Notes: generated by a model from the letters alone, not told the origin. Positions 18,394 through 27,389 are shown, counted from the stretch's first letter. The stretch: 64,000 nt of DNA from JBPYCR01 sp051846915 (GCF_051846915.1 NZ_JBPYCR010000001.1:186001-250000); one strand, 5' to 3'. Program-made: numbers and translations.

Positions 18394-19690
18394 AATCGTC
18401 TAATCCGATTCTAGTAAATATATGGTCAACATTTTTTAAATGGTACGTATGATCAAAACAGGCTTCTATTTCATTTTGTGATAATGCATCCTTAATGTCC
18501 GCATTTCTCTCGAGCAATTCCTTAAAATGAACCCCTGTCTCCCATGCATCCATTGCTAATGGCTGGACAATTCCATAGGCCGTTTCCCGCGCCATCCCTT
18601 TTTCAATTAACGCAAGCAACACCCGTTGGGAAAAGATGACACCATACGTTTTATCAATATTTCGCCTCATATTTTCCGGGAACACCGTTAATTTTCGTAC
18701 GACATTGGAAAAACGATTTAACATGTAATTCAACGCAATCGTCGCGTCTGGTAAAATTACCCTTTCCGCAGAAGAATGCGATATATCCCGTTCATGCCAA
18801 AGCGAAACATTTTCGTAAGCAGTCATCATATAGCCACGAATCACTCGAGCCATTCCGCTCATATTCTCCGAAGCGATCGGATTCCGCTTGTGAGGCATCG
18901 CAGAGGAACCGGTTTGTCCTGCTGCAAAAAACTCTTCTACTTCTCGTGTTTCTGTTTTTTGCAAGTTACGAATTTCCGTAGAAAATTTTTCGATCGATGT
19001 CGCTATTAATGAAAGGACCGAAACATATGCCGCATGACGATCACGCTGTAATGTTTGTGTCGATACCGGCGCCGGCGTCAGTCCTAAATTTTCACAGACG
19101 TATTGTTCTACATACGGATCAATATTTGCATATGTCCCTACTGCACCAGAAAGCTTGCCAAATTCGACACGCTCGGCCGCTTCATTAAAACGCTCCAAAT
19201 TCCGTTTCATTTCTTCATACCAAAGTGCCATTTTCAACCCGAACGTTGTCGGTTCAGCATGAACCCCGTGCGTTCTACCCATCATAACGGTATGTTTATG
19301 TTCTAATGCTTTTTCTTTTAATACGTCGATAAATGCCGTTATATCTTTTCGAATAATTTCATTTGCTTGCTTTAATACGAATGATAATGCAGTATCCACA
19401 ACGTCTGTCGAAGTAAGCCCGTAATGAACCCATTTTCTTTCTTCCCCTAGCGATTCCGAAACCGTACGGGTAAAAGCAACGACATCGTGTCTCGTTTCTT
19501 TCTCAATTTCGTATATCCGATCAACATCAAAGGAAGCGTTTTTTCGGAGCTGTTGGATATCTTCCTTTGGAATCACCCCTAATTCCGACCATGCTTCACA
19601 AGCTAGAAGTTCCACTTCCAGCCATGCTTTATATTTATTTTTTTCCGTCCATATCTCACCCATCTCTTCTCGGGTATATCGTCCAATCAT
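18392..19690 (-). CDS. purB: Adenylosuccinate lyase PurB
   Basis: Splits SAICAR to AICAR and adenylosuccinate to AMP. The 432-residue product has TSTDVVDTA, GRTHGVHAEPTTFG with the catalytic His, and the fumarase-superfamily signature GSSAMPHKRNP. Its start overlaps purK by four bases. Its SAICAR substrate is made by PurC, whose gene is missing from the operon; its AMP-forming role does not need PurC, which may explain its conservation. Confidence 0.97.
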   Translation of the reverse strand: MIGRYTREEMGEIWTEKNKYKAWLEVELLACEAWSELGVIPKEDIQQLRKNASFDVDRIYEIEKETRHDVVAFTRTVSESLGEERKWVHYGLTSTDVVDTALSFVLKQANEIIRKDITAFIDVLKEKALEHKHTVMMGRTHGVHAEPTTFGLKMALWYEEMKRNLERFNEAAERVEFGKLSGAVGTYANIDPYVEQYVCENLGLTPAPVSTQTLQRDRHAAYVSVLSLIATSIEKFSTEIRNLQKTETREVEEFFAAGQTGSSAMPHKRNPIASENMSGMARVIRGYMMTAYENVSLWHERDISHSSAERVILPDATIALNYMLNRFSNVVRKLTVFPENMRRNIDKTYGVIFSQRVLLALIEKGMARETAYGIVQPLAMDAWETGVHFKELLERNADIKDALSQNEIEACFDHTYHLKNVDHIFTRIGLDD

Positions 19691-20817
19691 TGTCTTTCCT
19701 CCTTGAATCGCTTTACCTGCTGTTGTACCGCTTCTTCTGTCGCTCCAATAAAAGTGACATGACCCATTTTTCTTTTCGCTTTCGCCTCATCTTTTCCATA
19801 TAAATGAACAAAGCCGTCCGAACAACTTTGCATCGCTTGTAATGTCCCTGGAAGGTCTTCTCCTAAAACATTTGTCATCATTGCCGGCTGTAGAAGTGAA
19901 ATTTCCGTAAGCGGCAACCCACAAATGGCGCGAATGTGCTGCGTAAATTGGGACACATTGCATGCTTCGATCGTATAATGTCCGGAGTTATGCGGGCGGG
20001 GAGCCATTTCATTAATGAAAATTTGCTCATCCCGTACAAACATTTCAATCGCAAACGTCCCGACAACATGAATCTTTTCCGCAAGCACAGCTGCTGCTTC
20101 GTGTGCTTGTTCCGCTAATGATTCGCTAATGGAAGCTGGCACAGTTGTTTCATACAAAATATGATCTTTATGGTCATTTTCAGCGATTGGGAAAAATGTA
20201 ATTTCACCCGCTTGAGATCGACTGAAAACAACGGATATTTCTTTATCAAACGGTATCCACTCTTCCACGATGCATGGATGTTTCTCTTCAGCAAATGTTA
20301 CGGCTTCAGCTATATCGTTTGCGTTCGTTATTTTCAATTGTCCTTTTCCATCATAACCCCCGCGGCATGTTTTAATTACTGCAGGCAAGGACATTTTTTC
20401 CAATGCTTGCTTACATTCTCCACCACTGTTCACGATAGTAAAGGAAGGAACCGGCAATCCATTTTCTTTTATTAATGTTTTTTCCTCTTCTCGATTTTGA
20501 GTGATTTGAAGAGCATATGCCCCCTGTGGCAGTTTTCCTTGTTGTTCAATGTATGAAGCTGCATCAAGATCAACATTTTCAAATTCATACGTAATCACAT
20601 CTGCTATGTTTGTTAATTCTTTTATAGCTTCCATATCATCATAGCGTGCCGTAATTTGTTTGTCTGAAACTTGTGCAGTCGGGCAATTTGGTGTTGGATC
20701 TAGAACAGCGACTTGGTAACCCATATACTTAGCAGCAATGGCCATCATCCGTCCCAGTTGTCCACCGCCAATAATCCCAATTGTCTGCGGCGGTAAAATC
20801 AGCTTATTTTTTCGCAA
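19687..20817 (-). CDS. purK: N5-carboxyaminoimidazole ribonucleotide synthase PurK
   Basis: ATP-grasp enzyme carboxylating AIR with bicarbonate. The product of 376 residues has IGIIGGGQLGRMMAIAA at the N-terminus, KTCRGGYDGKGQ in the ATP-grasp core and NEMAPRPHNSGHYTIEA. The start is a TTG at 20817 inside the end of purE (14-base overlap), giving tight coupling. Confidence 0.96.
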   Translation of the reverse strand: MRKNKLILPPQTIGIIGGGQLGRMMAIAAKYMGYQVAVLDPTPNCPTAQVSDKQITARYDDMEAIKELTNIADVITYEFENVDLDAASYIEQQGKLPQGAYALQITQNREEEKTLIKENGLPVPSFTIVNSGGECKQALEKMSLPAVIKTCRGGYDGKGQLKITNANDIAEAVTFAEEKHPCIVEEWIPFDKEISVVFSRSQAGEITFFPIAENDHKDHILYETTVPASISESLAEQAHEAAAVLAEKIHVVGTFAIEMFVRDEQIFINEMAPRPHNSGHYTIEACNVSQFTQHIRAICGLPLTEISLLQPAMMTNVLGEDLPGTLQAMQSCSDGFVHLYGKDEAKAKRKMGHVTFIGATEEAVQQQVKRFKEERQ

Positions 20818-21295
20818 GCTCGTCCCTCATTTCTGTTACTTTTTTCTTCATTTCATTCCGGTATGTTTCAAGGTTTCCGGCAACATGTTCATCCGATGCG
20901 CCAATAATTTGTGCCGCATACAACCCGGCATTTGTTGCACCTGCTTTTCCAATGGCCATCGTGGCGACCGGAACACCACCGGGCATTTGTACGATGGATA
21001 ATAAAGAATCCATTCCGTCTAGAGCTTTACTTTGCACAGGAATTCCGATAACCGGTAACGTCGTTTGTGAGGCAACCATACCGGGTAAATGAGCTGCTCC
21101 ACCAGCACCCGCAATAATTACTTTTAATCCACGTTCACGAGCTGATTTCGCGTAAGTAAACATATCATCCGGAGTGCGATGCGCAGAAACGACTTCTTTT
21201 TCATACGCAATTTCCATGTCATCCAGTACGGAACACGTATGCTGCATTGTTTCCCAATCGGAAATACTTCCCATAATGACACCAACCTGTACCAT
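20804..21295 (-). CDS. purE: N5-CAIR mutase PurE
   Basis: Moves the carboxylate of N5-CAIR to make CAIR. The product of 163 residues has MGSISDWETM, VVSAHRTPD with the catalytic His, and AGAGGAAHLPGMVAS. First gene of the operon, with an AGAGGG ribosome site. It is preceded by a 500-base leader with a guanine riboswitch and two terminator-like hairpins. Confidence 0.97.
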   Translation of the reverse strand: MVQVGVIMGSISDWETMQHTCSVLDDMEIAYEKEVVSAHRTPDDMFTYAKSARERGLKVIIAGAGGAAHLPGMVASQTTLPVIGIPVQSKALDGMDSLLSIVQMPGGVPVATMAIGKAGATNAGLYAAQIIGASDEHVAGNLETYRNEMKKKVTEMRDELAKK

Positions 21296-21419
21296 GAAAT
21301 CCCTCTTTCCAAATAATAATTTAATCTAAAATCGTCCTATGAATGTATCTTCCCCGACACGATACTTTTAAAATACTTGTTTTCGTAATCGCTAATATTT
21401 TTAATCTGACAATTACAAA

Positions 21420-21494
21420 TGCGCGTTCAAAAAGGACGATAAGAAGACAAAAAATTCGATATATCACTTTTACCGGTCTTTTTGAACAACCTCT
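21420..21494. repeat. GTTCAAAAAG-ended inverted-repeat element, copy B
   Basis: Ends TGCGCGTTCAAAAAGGACG and CCGGTCTTTTTGAACAACCT pair with each other; the whole element is about 75 bases. It sits in the purE leader between the attenuator hairpins and the gene. Ends match the element at 10978-11131. Confidence 0.8.
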
Positions 21495-21504
21495 ACAAAA
21501 AACC

Positions 21505-21555
21505 AATTAAAAAAATCTATTCCTCTCCCCCTATTTAATGAGAGAAGATGAATAG
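21505..21555 (-). terminator. Second terminator-like hairpin in the purE leader
   Basis: Arms CTATTC...CTCTC and GAGAGGAATAG, followed by ATTTTTTTAATT on the minus strand. It lies between the riboswitch-proximal hairpin and purE and may add attenuation or be the real riboswitch-controlled stop. Confidence 0.65.
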
Positions 21556-21589
21556 ACATAGCATGCTTGTGAAAAATCCTTCATTGCAT

Positions 21590-21640
21590 CCAAAACAGAA
21601 AAGAAGCTAATTTAGATATACATCTATTATTCAGCTTCTG
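21590..21640 (-). terminator. Riboswitch-proximal attenuator of the pur operon
   Basis: Hairpin with AGAAGCT and AGCTTCT outer arms and a partly paired interior, then TTTTCTGTTTT on the minus strand, 38 bases after the aptamer. This is the usual place for the terminator of a purine riboswitch. Confidence 0.7.
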
Positions 21641-21677
21641 TTTCTCATCAATTTAATGACCTATCACTTTTGTTCAT

Positions 21678-21752
21678 CTTCCCTCATAGTCCAGTATTTA
21701 CGGTACCGGGTAGAAACTTTCGAGCCATATTCCCAAAAATATATGAGGAAGC
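21678..21752 (-). ncRNA. Guanine riboswitch (purine aptamer) upstream of purE
   Basis: On the minus strand the closing helix pairs CTTCCTCATA with TATGAGGGAAG. Inside are the family loops AATATGG, the GTTTCTACC junction and CCGTAAAT, then GGACTATG. The C in GACTAT (position 74 of the family) marks the guanine/hypoxanthine class; adenine riboswitches carry U. Ligand binding should favour the downstream terminators and shut the operon. Confidence 0.95.
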
Positions 21753-21799
21753 TTATTTATTTTTAGTTAAGCATTTTTAATGTTTTCACCTGCATTTCA

Positions 21800-21828
21800 A
21801 GTATACCAACGTCAAGTTTTATCGTCAA
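21800..21828 (-). promoter_or_regulatory. Sigma-A promoter of the purine operon
   Basis: Minus-strand -35 TTGACG (21823-21828), 17-base spacer, -10 TATACT (21800-21805). It starts transcription about 40 bases before the riboswitch. Confidence 0.85.
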
Positions 21829-21830
21829 CA

Positions 21831-21874
21831 AAAATCGAACGATTTCAATTGTTTATGTTTTATTGTTCGGTTTT
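21831..21874. promoter_or_regulatory. PurR operator: paired PurBoxes upstream of the pur promoter
   Basis: Plus-strand AAAATCGAACGAT (21831-21843) and ATTGTTCGGTTTT (21862-21874) match the PurBox AWWWCCGAACWWT and its inverse, the second perfectly. The CGAAC and GTTCG cores are 24 bases apart. They lie just upstream of the -35 box; the outer box is inside the last codons of yebE. Confidence 0.8.
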
Positions 21875-22551
21875 ACAGAAATGTTATCTTGTTTCATATT
21901 CGTTTTGTTTTGTTCGCTCGCTTCCGTCTCATTCACTTGTTGTTCACTTGAACTTTTCTGTTTCTCTTTTTTTGTTCTCTGCTTTTTATTTTCTTTGTTT
22001 ATATTAGGCTTACCCAACAGTTTTCCTTTTCGTACATGCTTCACCCAAAATCCACCATGAATTCGCTTCGGTTCATAGGAAATAATAAACGCTTTTGGAT
22101 CAAGTTGATTAATTGTTTCATATAATTTTAATTCAAATTTTCTTGGCGTTAAAATCTCCATTGAAAGACGATCGCCTTCCATCCCGTATGAGGACCAGCT
22201 CGTCACACCGTATCCCTTCGTTCTCAATGTTTTCGTAAAAGCTATATCGGGGTTAGAAGATACAACATTTACGGTAATATATCCTAGTGCAAGCTTTTCT
22301 TCGATTTTACTTCCTACAACAACCCCTATTCCAAAACCGACTGCATATGCAATAATATTTTGAATCTGGTCTAAATTATCAAGGACTAAACTTAATCCAA
22401 GAACATAAACCGTAATTTCAAACATACTGACAAGCGCTGCTAGGTATCGCTGACCTTTTAATGTTAAAATCATCCGCATCGTAGAAAAAGATACATAGAC
22501 AATATTAATAATAAGAATGATTACTACCATAACAACTGCATTACTGAGCAA
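21853..22551 (-). CDS. yebE: UPF0316/DUF2179 membrane protein, YebE-like
   Basis: Integral membrane protein of unknown function. Several hydrophobic helices in the first 90 residues (VVIILIINIVYVSFSTMRM, VSMFEITVYVLGLSLVL, IIAYAVGFGIGVVVG) precede a DUF2179 domain with GYITVNVVSS and GYGVTSWSSYGMEGDR. The last 55 residues are a lysine-, glutamine- and glutamate-rich tail. The start is put at TTG 22551, eight bases after GGAGG; an ATG at 22530 is possible. It sits between pbuG and purE as in B. subtilis, and its 3' end carries part of the pur operator. Confidence 0.8.
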   Translation of the reverse strand: MLSNAVVMVVIILIINIVYVSFSTMRMILTLKGQRYLAALVSMFEITVYVLGLSLVLDNLDQIQNIIAYAVGFGIGVVVGSKIEEKLALGYITVNVVSSNPDIAFTKTLRTKGYGVTSWSSYGMEGDRLSMEILTPRKFELKLYETINQLDPKAFIISYEPKRIHGGFWVKHVRKGKLLGKPNINKENKKQRTKKEKQKSSSEQQVNETEASEQNKTNMKQDNISVKPNNKT

Positions 22552-22764
22552 AAACAATCCCTCCCAAATGAGTAAGAACAACGTTACCAACAAAGCTTCT
22601 TAATCATCCTACAAAAACGTGCATATCGATATAGAATCAAAAGAAATTTTTCAATGGATACGTTTAGATGCTATTACTTTATTTCATTATAAAGAGGAAT
22701 ATGTATGATACACAAATTAAACTAGGTTTTCATTTCCAAATTATAATAAATAAATTATTAAGCT

Positions 22765-22826
22765 AAAATGCCACCTGCTTACATCTACAATCGATAGTAG
22801 AAGTAGATCGGTGGCATACAGTTTTT
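22765..22826. terminator. Hairpin terminator after the MOSC gene
   Basis: Long stem with TGCCACC (22769-22775) and GGTGGCA (22810-22816) and further pairing inside. T-rich sequence on both sides lets it act for the leftward MOSC gene and in the other direction. Confidence 0.75.
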
Positions 22827-22864
22827 GTTTCTTAGTAAAAAGCGATATTTTGAACCGATATTCC

Positions 22865-23575
22865 TTACTTAACATTTGGACCGAATACACGTTTTTCGAT
22901 GGACGATGACTGTCCGCGCAAGCGCTTATTTAATGTTCGCTTCCAATTCGTCGCGAGCAAGTCGCAGTTTGCAAGTTCTTGTGCCAAACGGAGATCTTCC
23001 TTATATATATGCATTACTTCATTGCAGGCAGCAATCGTCCACTGTGGATATGGACGTTCAAGAAGCTCAATATCAATACGAGAAATAACATGACCTTCCT
23101 CCAACACACGAAAATACCAACCGGTTCTGCCGCTGTTTTGAATCCGTAAAGCAAAATCTTTTACGCGAAAACGACGAGCAGGCTTCCAGCAAGGTTGACG
23201 CGGTTGGGATACTTGAATAACAGCATCACCAAATTGATACGTATCTCCTATACAAACTGAAAATTCATCCATTTCAAGTACAGATAAATTTTCACCCATT
23301 GCCCCTTCACCAATATCTGGATTATCCAAATCTTTTTTCCAATACGTATAATGTTTTATCGGATAGGCAAACACTGCTTTTTCCGGTCCGCCATGATTTC
23401 TTGTATCAGCCACTTCATCACCGGTAAAACCGTTTTTTCCTAGTCGCACTTGTTCTTCTACTTCCGATTTAAAAATTCCACTTTCCCATGGCTTATCCAT
23501 TGGGTTTGTCGCTTCGGGGTTCCCCATTTGCTTCACTTTTCCAGTAAAAATTTTATGAACAAAAGGTTCTTCCAT
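22865..23575 (-). CDS. MOSC domain protein, YiiM-like
   Basis: MOSC proteins handle molybdenum-cofactor sulfur or reduce N-hydroxylated substrates. The domain holds NGFTGDEVADTRNHGGPEKAV, MGENL and QVSQPRQPCWKPARRF with the conserved cysteine that binds the metal or sulfur. A C-terminal helical domain of the YiiM type follows (EVMHIYKEDLRLAQELA). About 236 residues from the ATG at 23575; a neighbouring ATG at 23578 and a GTG at 23593 are alternatives. Divergent from msrA. Confidence 0.85.
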   Translation of the reverse strand: MEEPFVHKIFTGKVKQMGNPEATNPMDKPWESGIFKSEVEEQVRLGKNGFTGDEVADTRNHGGPEKAVFAYPIKHYTYWKKDLDNPDIGEGAMGENLSVLEMDEFSVCIGDTYQFGDAVIQVSQPRQPCWKPARRFRVKDFALRIQNSGRTGWYFRVLEEGHVISRIDIELLERPYPQWTIAACNEVMHIYKEDLRLAQELANCDLLATNWKRTLNKRLRGQSSSIEKRVFGPNVK

Positions 23576-23685
23576 CATGCTACCTTCTTTCACTTTATGT
23601 TATAGTTGAAACATTGCCTACTTTCATTCTATCTGATAAAATTATTTTTTGTAAGTAACAACGTTAAGAAGGAGCGCGAAAGCAA

Positions 23686-24210
23686 TTGAGCAAACAAATA
23701 AAAAGAGCAACATTTGCCGGGGGATGCTTTTGGTGCATGGTAAAACCGTTTGATCAGTGGGACGGCATTGATCAAGTTATATCAGGTTATACTGGAGGGC
23801 ACTTGGAAAACCCAACCTATGAAGATGTAAAAACTGATACAACTGGCCATTATGAAGCAGTAGAAATTACGTATAATCCAGAAATTATTTCCTATAAGGA
23901 TATTGTTGATATATTTTGGAGACAAATTGATCCAACTGATGCAGGTGGTCAATTCCAGGATCGTGGTAACTCATATCGAGCAGCGATTTTTTATCATGAC
24001 CAGGAACAAAAACGGGTTGCTGAAGCATCGAAACAAGAGATAGAGGCAAGCGGTAGATTTTCAGGGCCGATTGTTACGGAAATATTACCAGCGGCAACGT
24101 TTTATCCTGCGGAGAATTATCATCAAGACTTTTACAAGAAAGAAAAGGAAGCATATGAAATAGATCGCGCTAAATCAGGACGGGATGAGTTTTTAGCCGA
24201 GGTATGGTAA
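23686..24210 (+). CDS. msrA: Peptide methionine-S-sulfoxide reductase MsrA
   Basis: Repairs oxidised methionine. The catalytic motif GGCFWC has its nucleophile Cys14 and a second cysteine at 17. SGYTGGHLENPTYEDV, GHYEAVEITY and YHQDFYKK are family signatures. Product 174 residues; TTG start with AAGGAGCG upstream. It stands alone, without an msrB partner nearby. Confidence 0.96.
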   Translation: MSKQIKRATFAGGCFWCMVKPFDQWDGIDQVISGYTGGHLENPTYEDVKTDTTGHYEAVEITYNPEIISYKDIVDIFWRQIDPTDAGGQFQDRGNSYRAAIFYHDQEQKRVAEASKQEIEASGRFSGPIVTEILPAATFYPAENYHQDFYKKEKEAYEIDRAKSGRDEFLAEVW

Positions 24211-24233
24211 AAGTGAATAGTCATTACTCAATA

Positions 24234-24405
24234 AGAAAAGCGCAAGCGCCCTGCTTAGAAACGTAGCGACTGGACTGAAGCAACTGAGATAAAGGAATCA
24301 CGATGAGCAGCGCGAATCGATGATGACTTATCGTAAGGCGCTGCAGGAAGTCGCCTAGTTTCTGGGCGCTTAAGCTAGACAGCTATGCGCAATTTTTATA
24401 CTTTC
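24234..24405. repeat. Dispersed palindromic element, copy 1 (long variant)
   Basis: Begins AAGAAAAGCGCAAGCGCCCT and ends GGCGCTTAAGCTAGACAGC then TATGCGCAATTTTTATACTT. The outer GCGC ends pair. The inside differs from the other copies and holds its own GCG-rich hairpin. Non-coding. Confidence 0.85.
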
Positions 24406-24414
24406 TTACTGTAT

Positions 24415-24560
24415 AAGAAAAGCGCAAGCGCCTTGCTTACCCCCGACAAGCTTAAGCAAGAAATCACAGTGGCGGTTTTTGCCACAGGGAATTCTTGCTT
24501 AAGACCTCGAGGGGGTAGGCGCTTAAGCTAGACAGCTATGCGAAAATTTTATACCTTCTT
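24415..24560. repeat. Dispersed palindromic element, copy 2
   Basis: Same ends as copy 1. The interior is a long hairpin: GCTTAAGCAAGAA and TTCTTGCTTAAG enclose CAGTGGCGGTTTTTGCCAC. It lies directly after copy 1, so the 450-base msrA-MFS gap is almost all repeat. Confidence 0.88.
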
Positions 24561-24657
24561 ACCTCTTAAACAAAACTGCATTCATATGCAGTTTTTGTCT
24601 CGATAAAACAAAAATTAGTCCTATTAATTTCTTAAGCTTTAGTTAGGAGCGAACACG

Positions 24658-25836
24658 TTGCCCAAGAACGAATCATTAGTACCTTTAAAAATGCTATTAT
24701 TCAGCTTTCATGCAACAAATACGATCATTATCAGTTTTCTCCCTTTATATTTAAAATATAAAGAATTGAACGGTACGGAAATCGGCTGGGTATTGGCGAT
24801 CGGGCCTTTAGCCTCGATTTTCTCCCAACCTTTCTGGGGATATATGAGTGATAAATACAAAACCATTAAACGAATGCTGCTACTATGTGTTGTAGGATTG
24901 ATCATCTCTAGCATCATTTTCTTTCAAATGAACGGGTTTATGGCAATTTTACTTATTGGCGCTATTTTTTATTTCTTTTCTTCACCGGTTGGTGCGCTAA
25001 GCGACAGCCTGGCCCAAAGAAGAGCGGACGAATTACAGATTTCTTTTGGAACAATACGAACGTGGGGTTCAATCGGATTTGCCTTTTCATCACTTATTGT
25101 TGGAGGCCTCCTTTCCTTCACGCACATTTCGTATATTGGGTGGGTGTACGCTATATTTGGAACGGGCATTTTGCTAATCGTTTTCCGCCTAACGGATGTA
25201 AAAACGGAATCCGATCCGATACAATTTAAAGATGTCGGCCAATTAATTAAAAATAAACCATTTATTCTTTTCTTGCTTTTTATGATGCTGATCACAATTT
25301 CCCACAGGGCAAACGACAGTTTTATCGGATTATACATTACACAGCTTGGCGGTGCGGAGGGACTTGTCGGCATCGCTTGGTTTGTCGGACTAGTCAGTGA
25401 AGCAACTGTATTTGCAACGGCTGGATACTGGTTTCGAAAATATCATGCTTTTGTTTTCATTATCATTGCCGGTGTACTCTATACTATACGCTGGTTTTTA
25501 TATGCGGCAATTGACGTTCCGATCTATATTATTGGCATGCAATTATTACACGGGTTAACGTTTGGCGTCTTTTACTTAGCAGCATTCGATTATATAACAC
25601 GCGTGACACCGAACTTATTGCAATCCACGGGGCATCTCGTATTTTATTCGGTATTCTTTGGAATATCGGGTATTGTAGGCTCATTAACCGGTGGTGCATT
25701 GATTGATTCCTTCGGAGGACAGACATTATATATGGTAATGGGGTTATTTGCACTTGTTGGTACAATCGGATTAACTGTATATCATCTTACTTCCTTTATA
25801 AAAAAGCATAGATTCGGGGCATTAAAAAACGACTGA
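24658..25836 (+). CDS. MFS transporter of the LacY-like/MFS_1_like group
   Basis: Twelve-helix proton-coupled permease; substrate unknown. The N-terminal half has TEIGWVLAIGPLASIFSQPFWGYMSDKYK, a typical loop 2-3 motif of this group, and the second half a matching SLTGGALIDSFGGQ end. Product 392 residues. The start is TTG at 24658, with TTAGGAGCG upstream. It faces pbuG and they share a terminator. Similar proteins are annotated as sugar or nucleoside permeases; a nucleoside role would suit the neighbours but is only a guess. Confidence 0.8.
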   Translation: MPKNESLVPLKMLLFSFHATNTIIISFLPLYLKYKELNGTEIGWVLAIGPLASIFSQPFWGYMSDKYKTIKRMLLLCVVGLIISSIIFFQMNGFMAILLIGAIFYFFSSPVGALSDSLAQRRADELQISFGTIRTWGSIGFAFSSLIVGGLLSFTHISYIGWVYAIFGTGILLIVFRLTDVKTESDPIQFKDVGQLIKNKPFILFLLFMMLITISHRANDSFIGLYITQLGGAEGLVGIAWFVGLVSEATVFATAGYWFRKYHAFVFIIIAGVLYTIRWFLYAAIDVPIYIIGMQLLHGLTFGVFYLAAFDYITRVTPNLLQSTGHLVFYSVFFGISGIVGSLTGGALIDSFGGQTLYMVMGLFALVGTIGLTVYHLTSFIKKHRFGALKND

Positions 25837-25862
25837 AGCATAATCGCTCAAGTCGTTTTTTA
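25824..25862. terminator. Bidirectional terminator between the MFS gene and pbuG
   Basis: AAAAACGACT and AGTCGTTTTT arms around a short loop give T-runs on both strands, closing two convergent genes. Confidence 0.88.
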
Positions 25863-25868
25863 CATTCA

Positions 25869-27203
25869 TTAACTTAAAAAGATGAAATAGAGTACAAATA
25901 TAACAAACAATCCGTACATAACAGGATGAATTTCTTTCCCCCGACCTTTCAGTAACATCGTAATCGGATAAAATATAAAGCCGATTGCAATCCCGGTTGC
26001 AATACTGTACGTAAGCGGCATGGCAACGATCGTTAAAAAAGCAGGTACTGCAATTTCAAATTTGTCCCAATCGATATCTTTCAATGTTGTTGACATTAAT
26101 ACACCGACAATAATTAATGCTGGAGCGGTTACTTGTGGTGTGACAACACTTAATAATGGCGAGAAAAATAATGCCAACAAGAAAAATCCAGCAGTAACAA
26201 CAGCTGTAAATCCGGAACGACCACCGACACCAACCCCTGCTGTTGATTCAACATATGCGGTTGTTGTTGATGTCCCAACAACGGAGCCTACCACAGTTGC
26301 TGTCGAATCAGCGAACAGCGCTTTACCTGCACGCGGTAGTTTATTCTCTTTCATCAACCCTGCTTGGGTGGCTACAGCTACAAGTGTCCCTGCTGTATCA
26401 AAAAAATCAACGAATAGAAACGTTAAGATTACAACAAGCATTTGTAATGTGAAAATATCACCAAAGTGTGTAAACGCTTGTCCGAAAGTTGGTGCTAAAC
26501 TTGGCACTTCCCCTACGACGCCTCCAAGACCGGTTGGAGGTGCAATTAAACCAAAAATCATTCCAGCAATGGAAGTAATAATCATCCCGTAAAAAATGCC
26601 ACCGCGAATATTTAAGCTTAATAGAGAGACAGAAACAATGATACCAAAAATAGCAAGCAGTACAGTTGGTGATGTAAAATCTCCAATCCCTACCAATGTC
26701 GCGTCATTTCCAATAATAATGCCTGCGTTTTGAAATCCAATAAATGCAATAAATAATCCTATTCCGGCACCTACAGCCATTTTCAAATTTGGTGGAATCA
26801 AATTAATAATCTTTTCACGTAGTCCTGATATGGTTAAAATAATAAAGATAAGTCCAGAAGCGAGAACCCCTGATAATGCGGTTTCCCAAGGAATTCCATA
26901 TCCTAAAACTACCGTGTAGGCGAAAAAAGCGTTCAATCCCATCCCAGGCGCAAGAGCAATCGGATACCTGGCAATAATCCCCATAAATAATGTACCGATA
27001 GCACCGGCAATCGCAGTAGCTGTAAATATTGCCCCTTCATCCATTCGTGTAACACCTTCTGGCAAATCTTCAATTCCAGCGAGCGATAAAGTTGAAGGGT
27101 TCACAAACAATATGTAGGCCATTGCCAAAAAAGTAGTCATTCCTGCCATAAACTCTGTTTTATAATTCGTTCCAAGTTCTTCAAATCTAAAATATTTTTT
27201 CAA
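25869..27203 (-). CDS. pbuG: Guanine/hypoxanthine permease PbuG
   Basis: NCS2-family permease importing hypoxanthine and guanine. The product aligns by eye with B. subtilis PbuG along its length: FRFEELGT, GMTTFLAMAYILFVNPSTL, ARYPIALAPGMGLNAFFAY, FVDFFDTAGTLVAVATQAG and SFIGTSTTTAY-like GTSTTTAYVES. The start is TTG at 27203, with GGGAGGT eight bases before it; longer in-frame versions lack a site. Length 444. Expression is under a PurBox pair, a sigma-A promoter and a guanine riboswitch with attenuator. Confidence 0.94.
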   Translation of the reverse strand: MKKYFRFEELGTNYKTEFMAGMTTFLAMAYILFVNPSTLSLAGIEDLPEGVTRMDEGAIFTATAIAGAIGTLFMGIIARYPIALAPGMGLNAFFAYTVVLGYGIPWETALSGVLASGLIFIILTISGLREKIINLIPPNLKMAVGAGIGLFIAFIGFQNAGIIIGNDATLVGIGDFTSPTVLLAIFGIIVSVSLLSLNIRGGIFYGMIITSIAGMIFGLIAPPTGLGGVVGEVPSLAPTFGQAFTHFGDIFTLQMLVVILTFLFVDFFDTAGTLVAVATQAGLMKENKLPRAGKALFADSTATVVGSVVGTSTTTAYVESTAGVGVGGRSGFTAVVTAGFFLLALFFSPLLSVVTPQVTAPALIIVGVLMSTTLKDIDWDKFEIAVPAFLTIVAMPLTYSIATGIAIGFIFYPITMLLKGRGKEIHPVMYGLFVIFVLYFIFLS

Positions 27204-27275
27204 CCGTCGTACCTCCCTAAATGTATGAAAGAATAGATAAATAAATATAAAGCCTTCGTACATAAACCCAAAACA

Positions 27276-27316
27276 AGAAAAAATTAAAAGAGCTCCAGGC
27301 TATTTACCGGGAGCTC
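27276..27316 (-). terminator. Riboswitch-controlled attenuator of pbuG
   Basis: Perfect GAGCTCC/GGAGCTC stem (27310-27316 with 27290-27296) followed on the minus strand by TTTTAATTTTTTC. It lies between the aptamer and the pbuG start. Confidence 0.88.
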
Positions 27317-27389
27317 TCTCTAATACACACAAGAAATAATCACTTAAAAGCAAGAGGCAAAATACACCCCTGCTAGTTAAAAGTTCTCA

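Noticed and set aside
26020..26592. 190-codon open frame opposite pbuG
   Set aside because: Shadow of the permease gene: low-complexity, no ribosome site, while pbuG matches a known family throughout.
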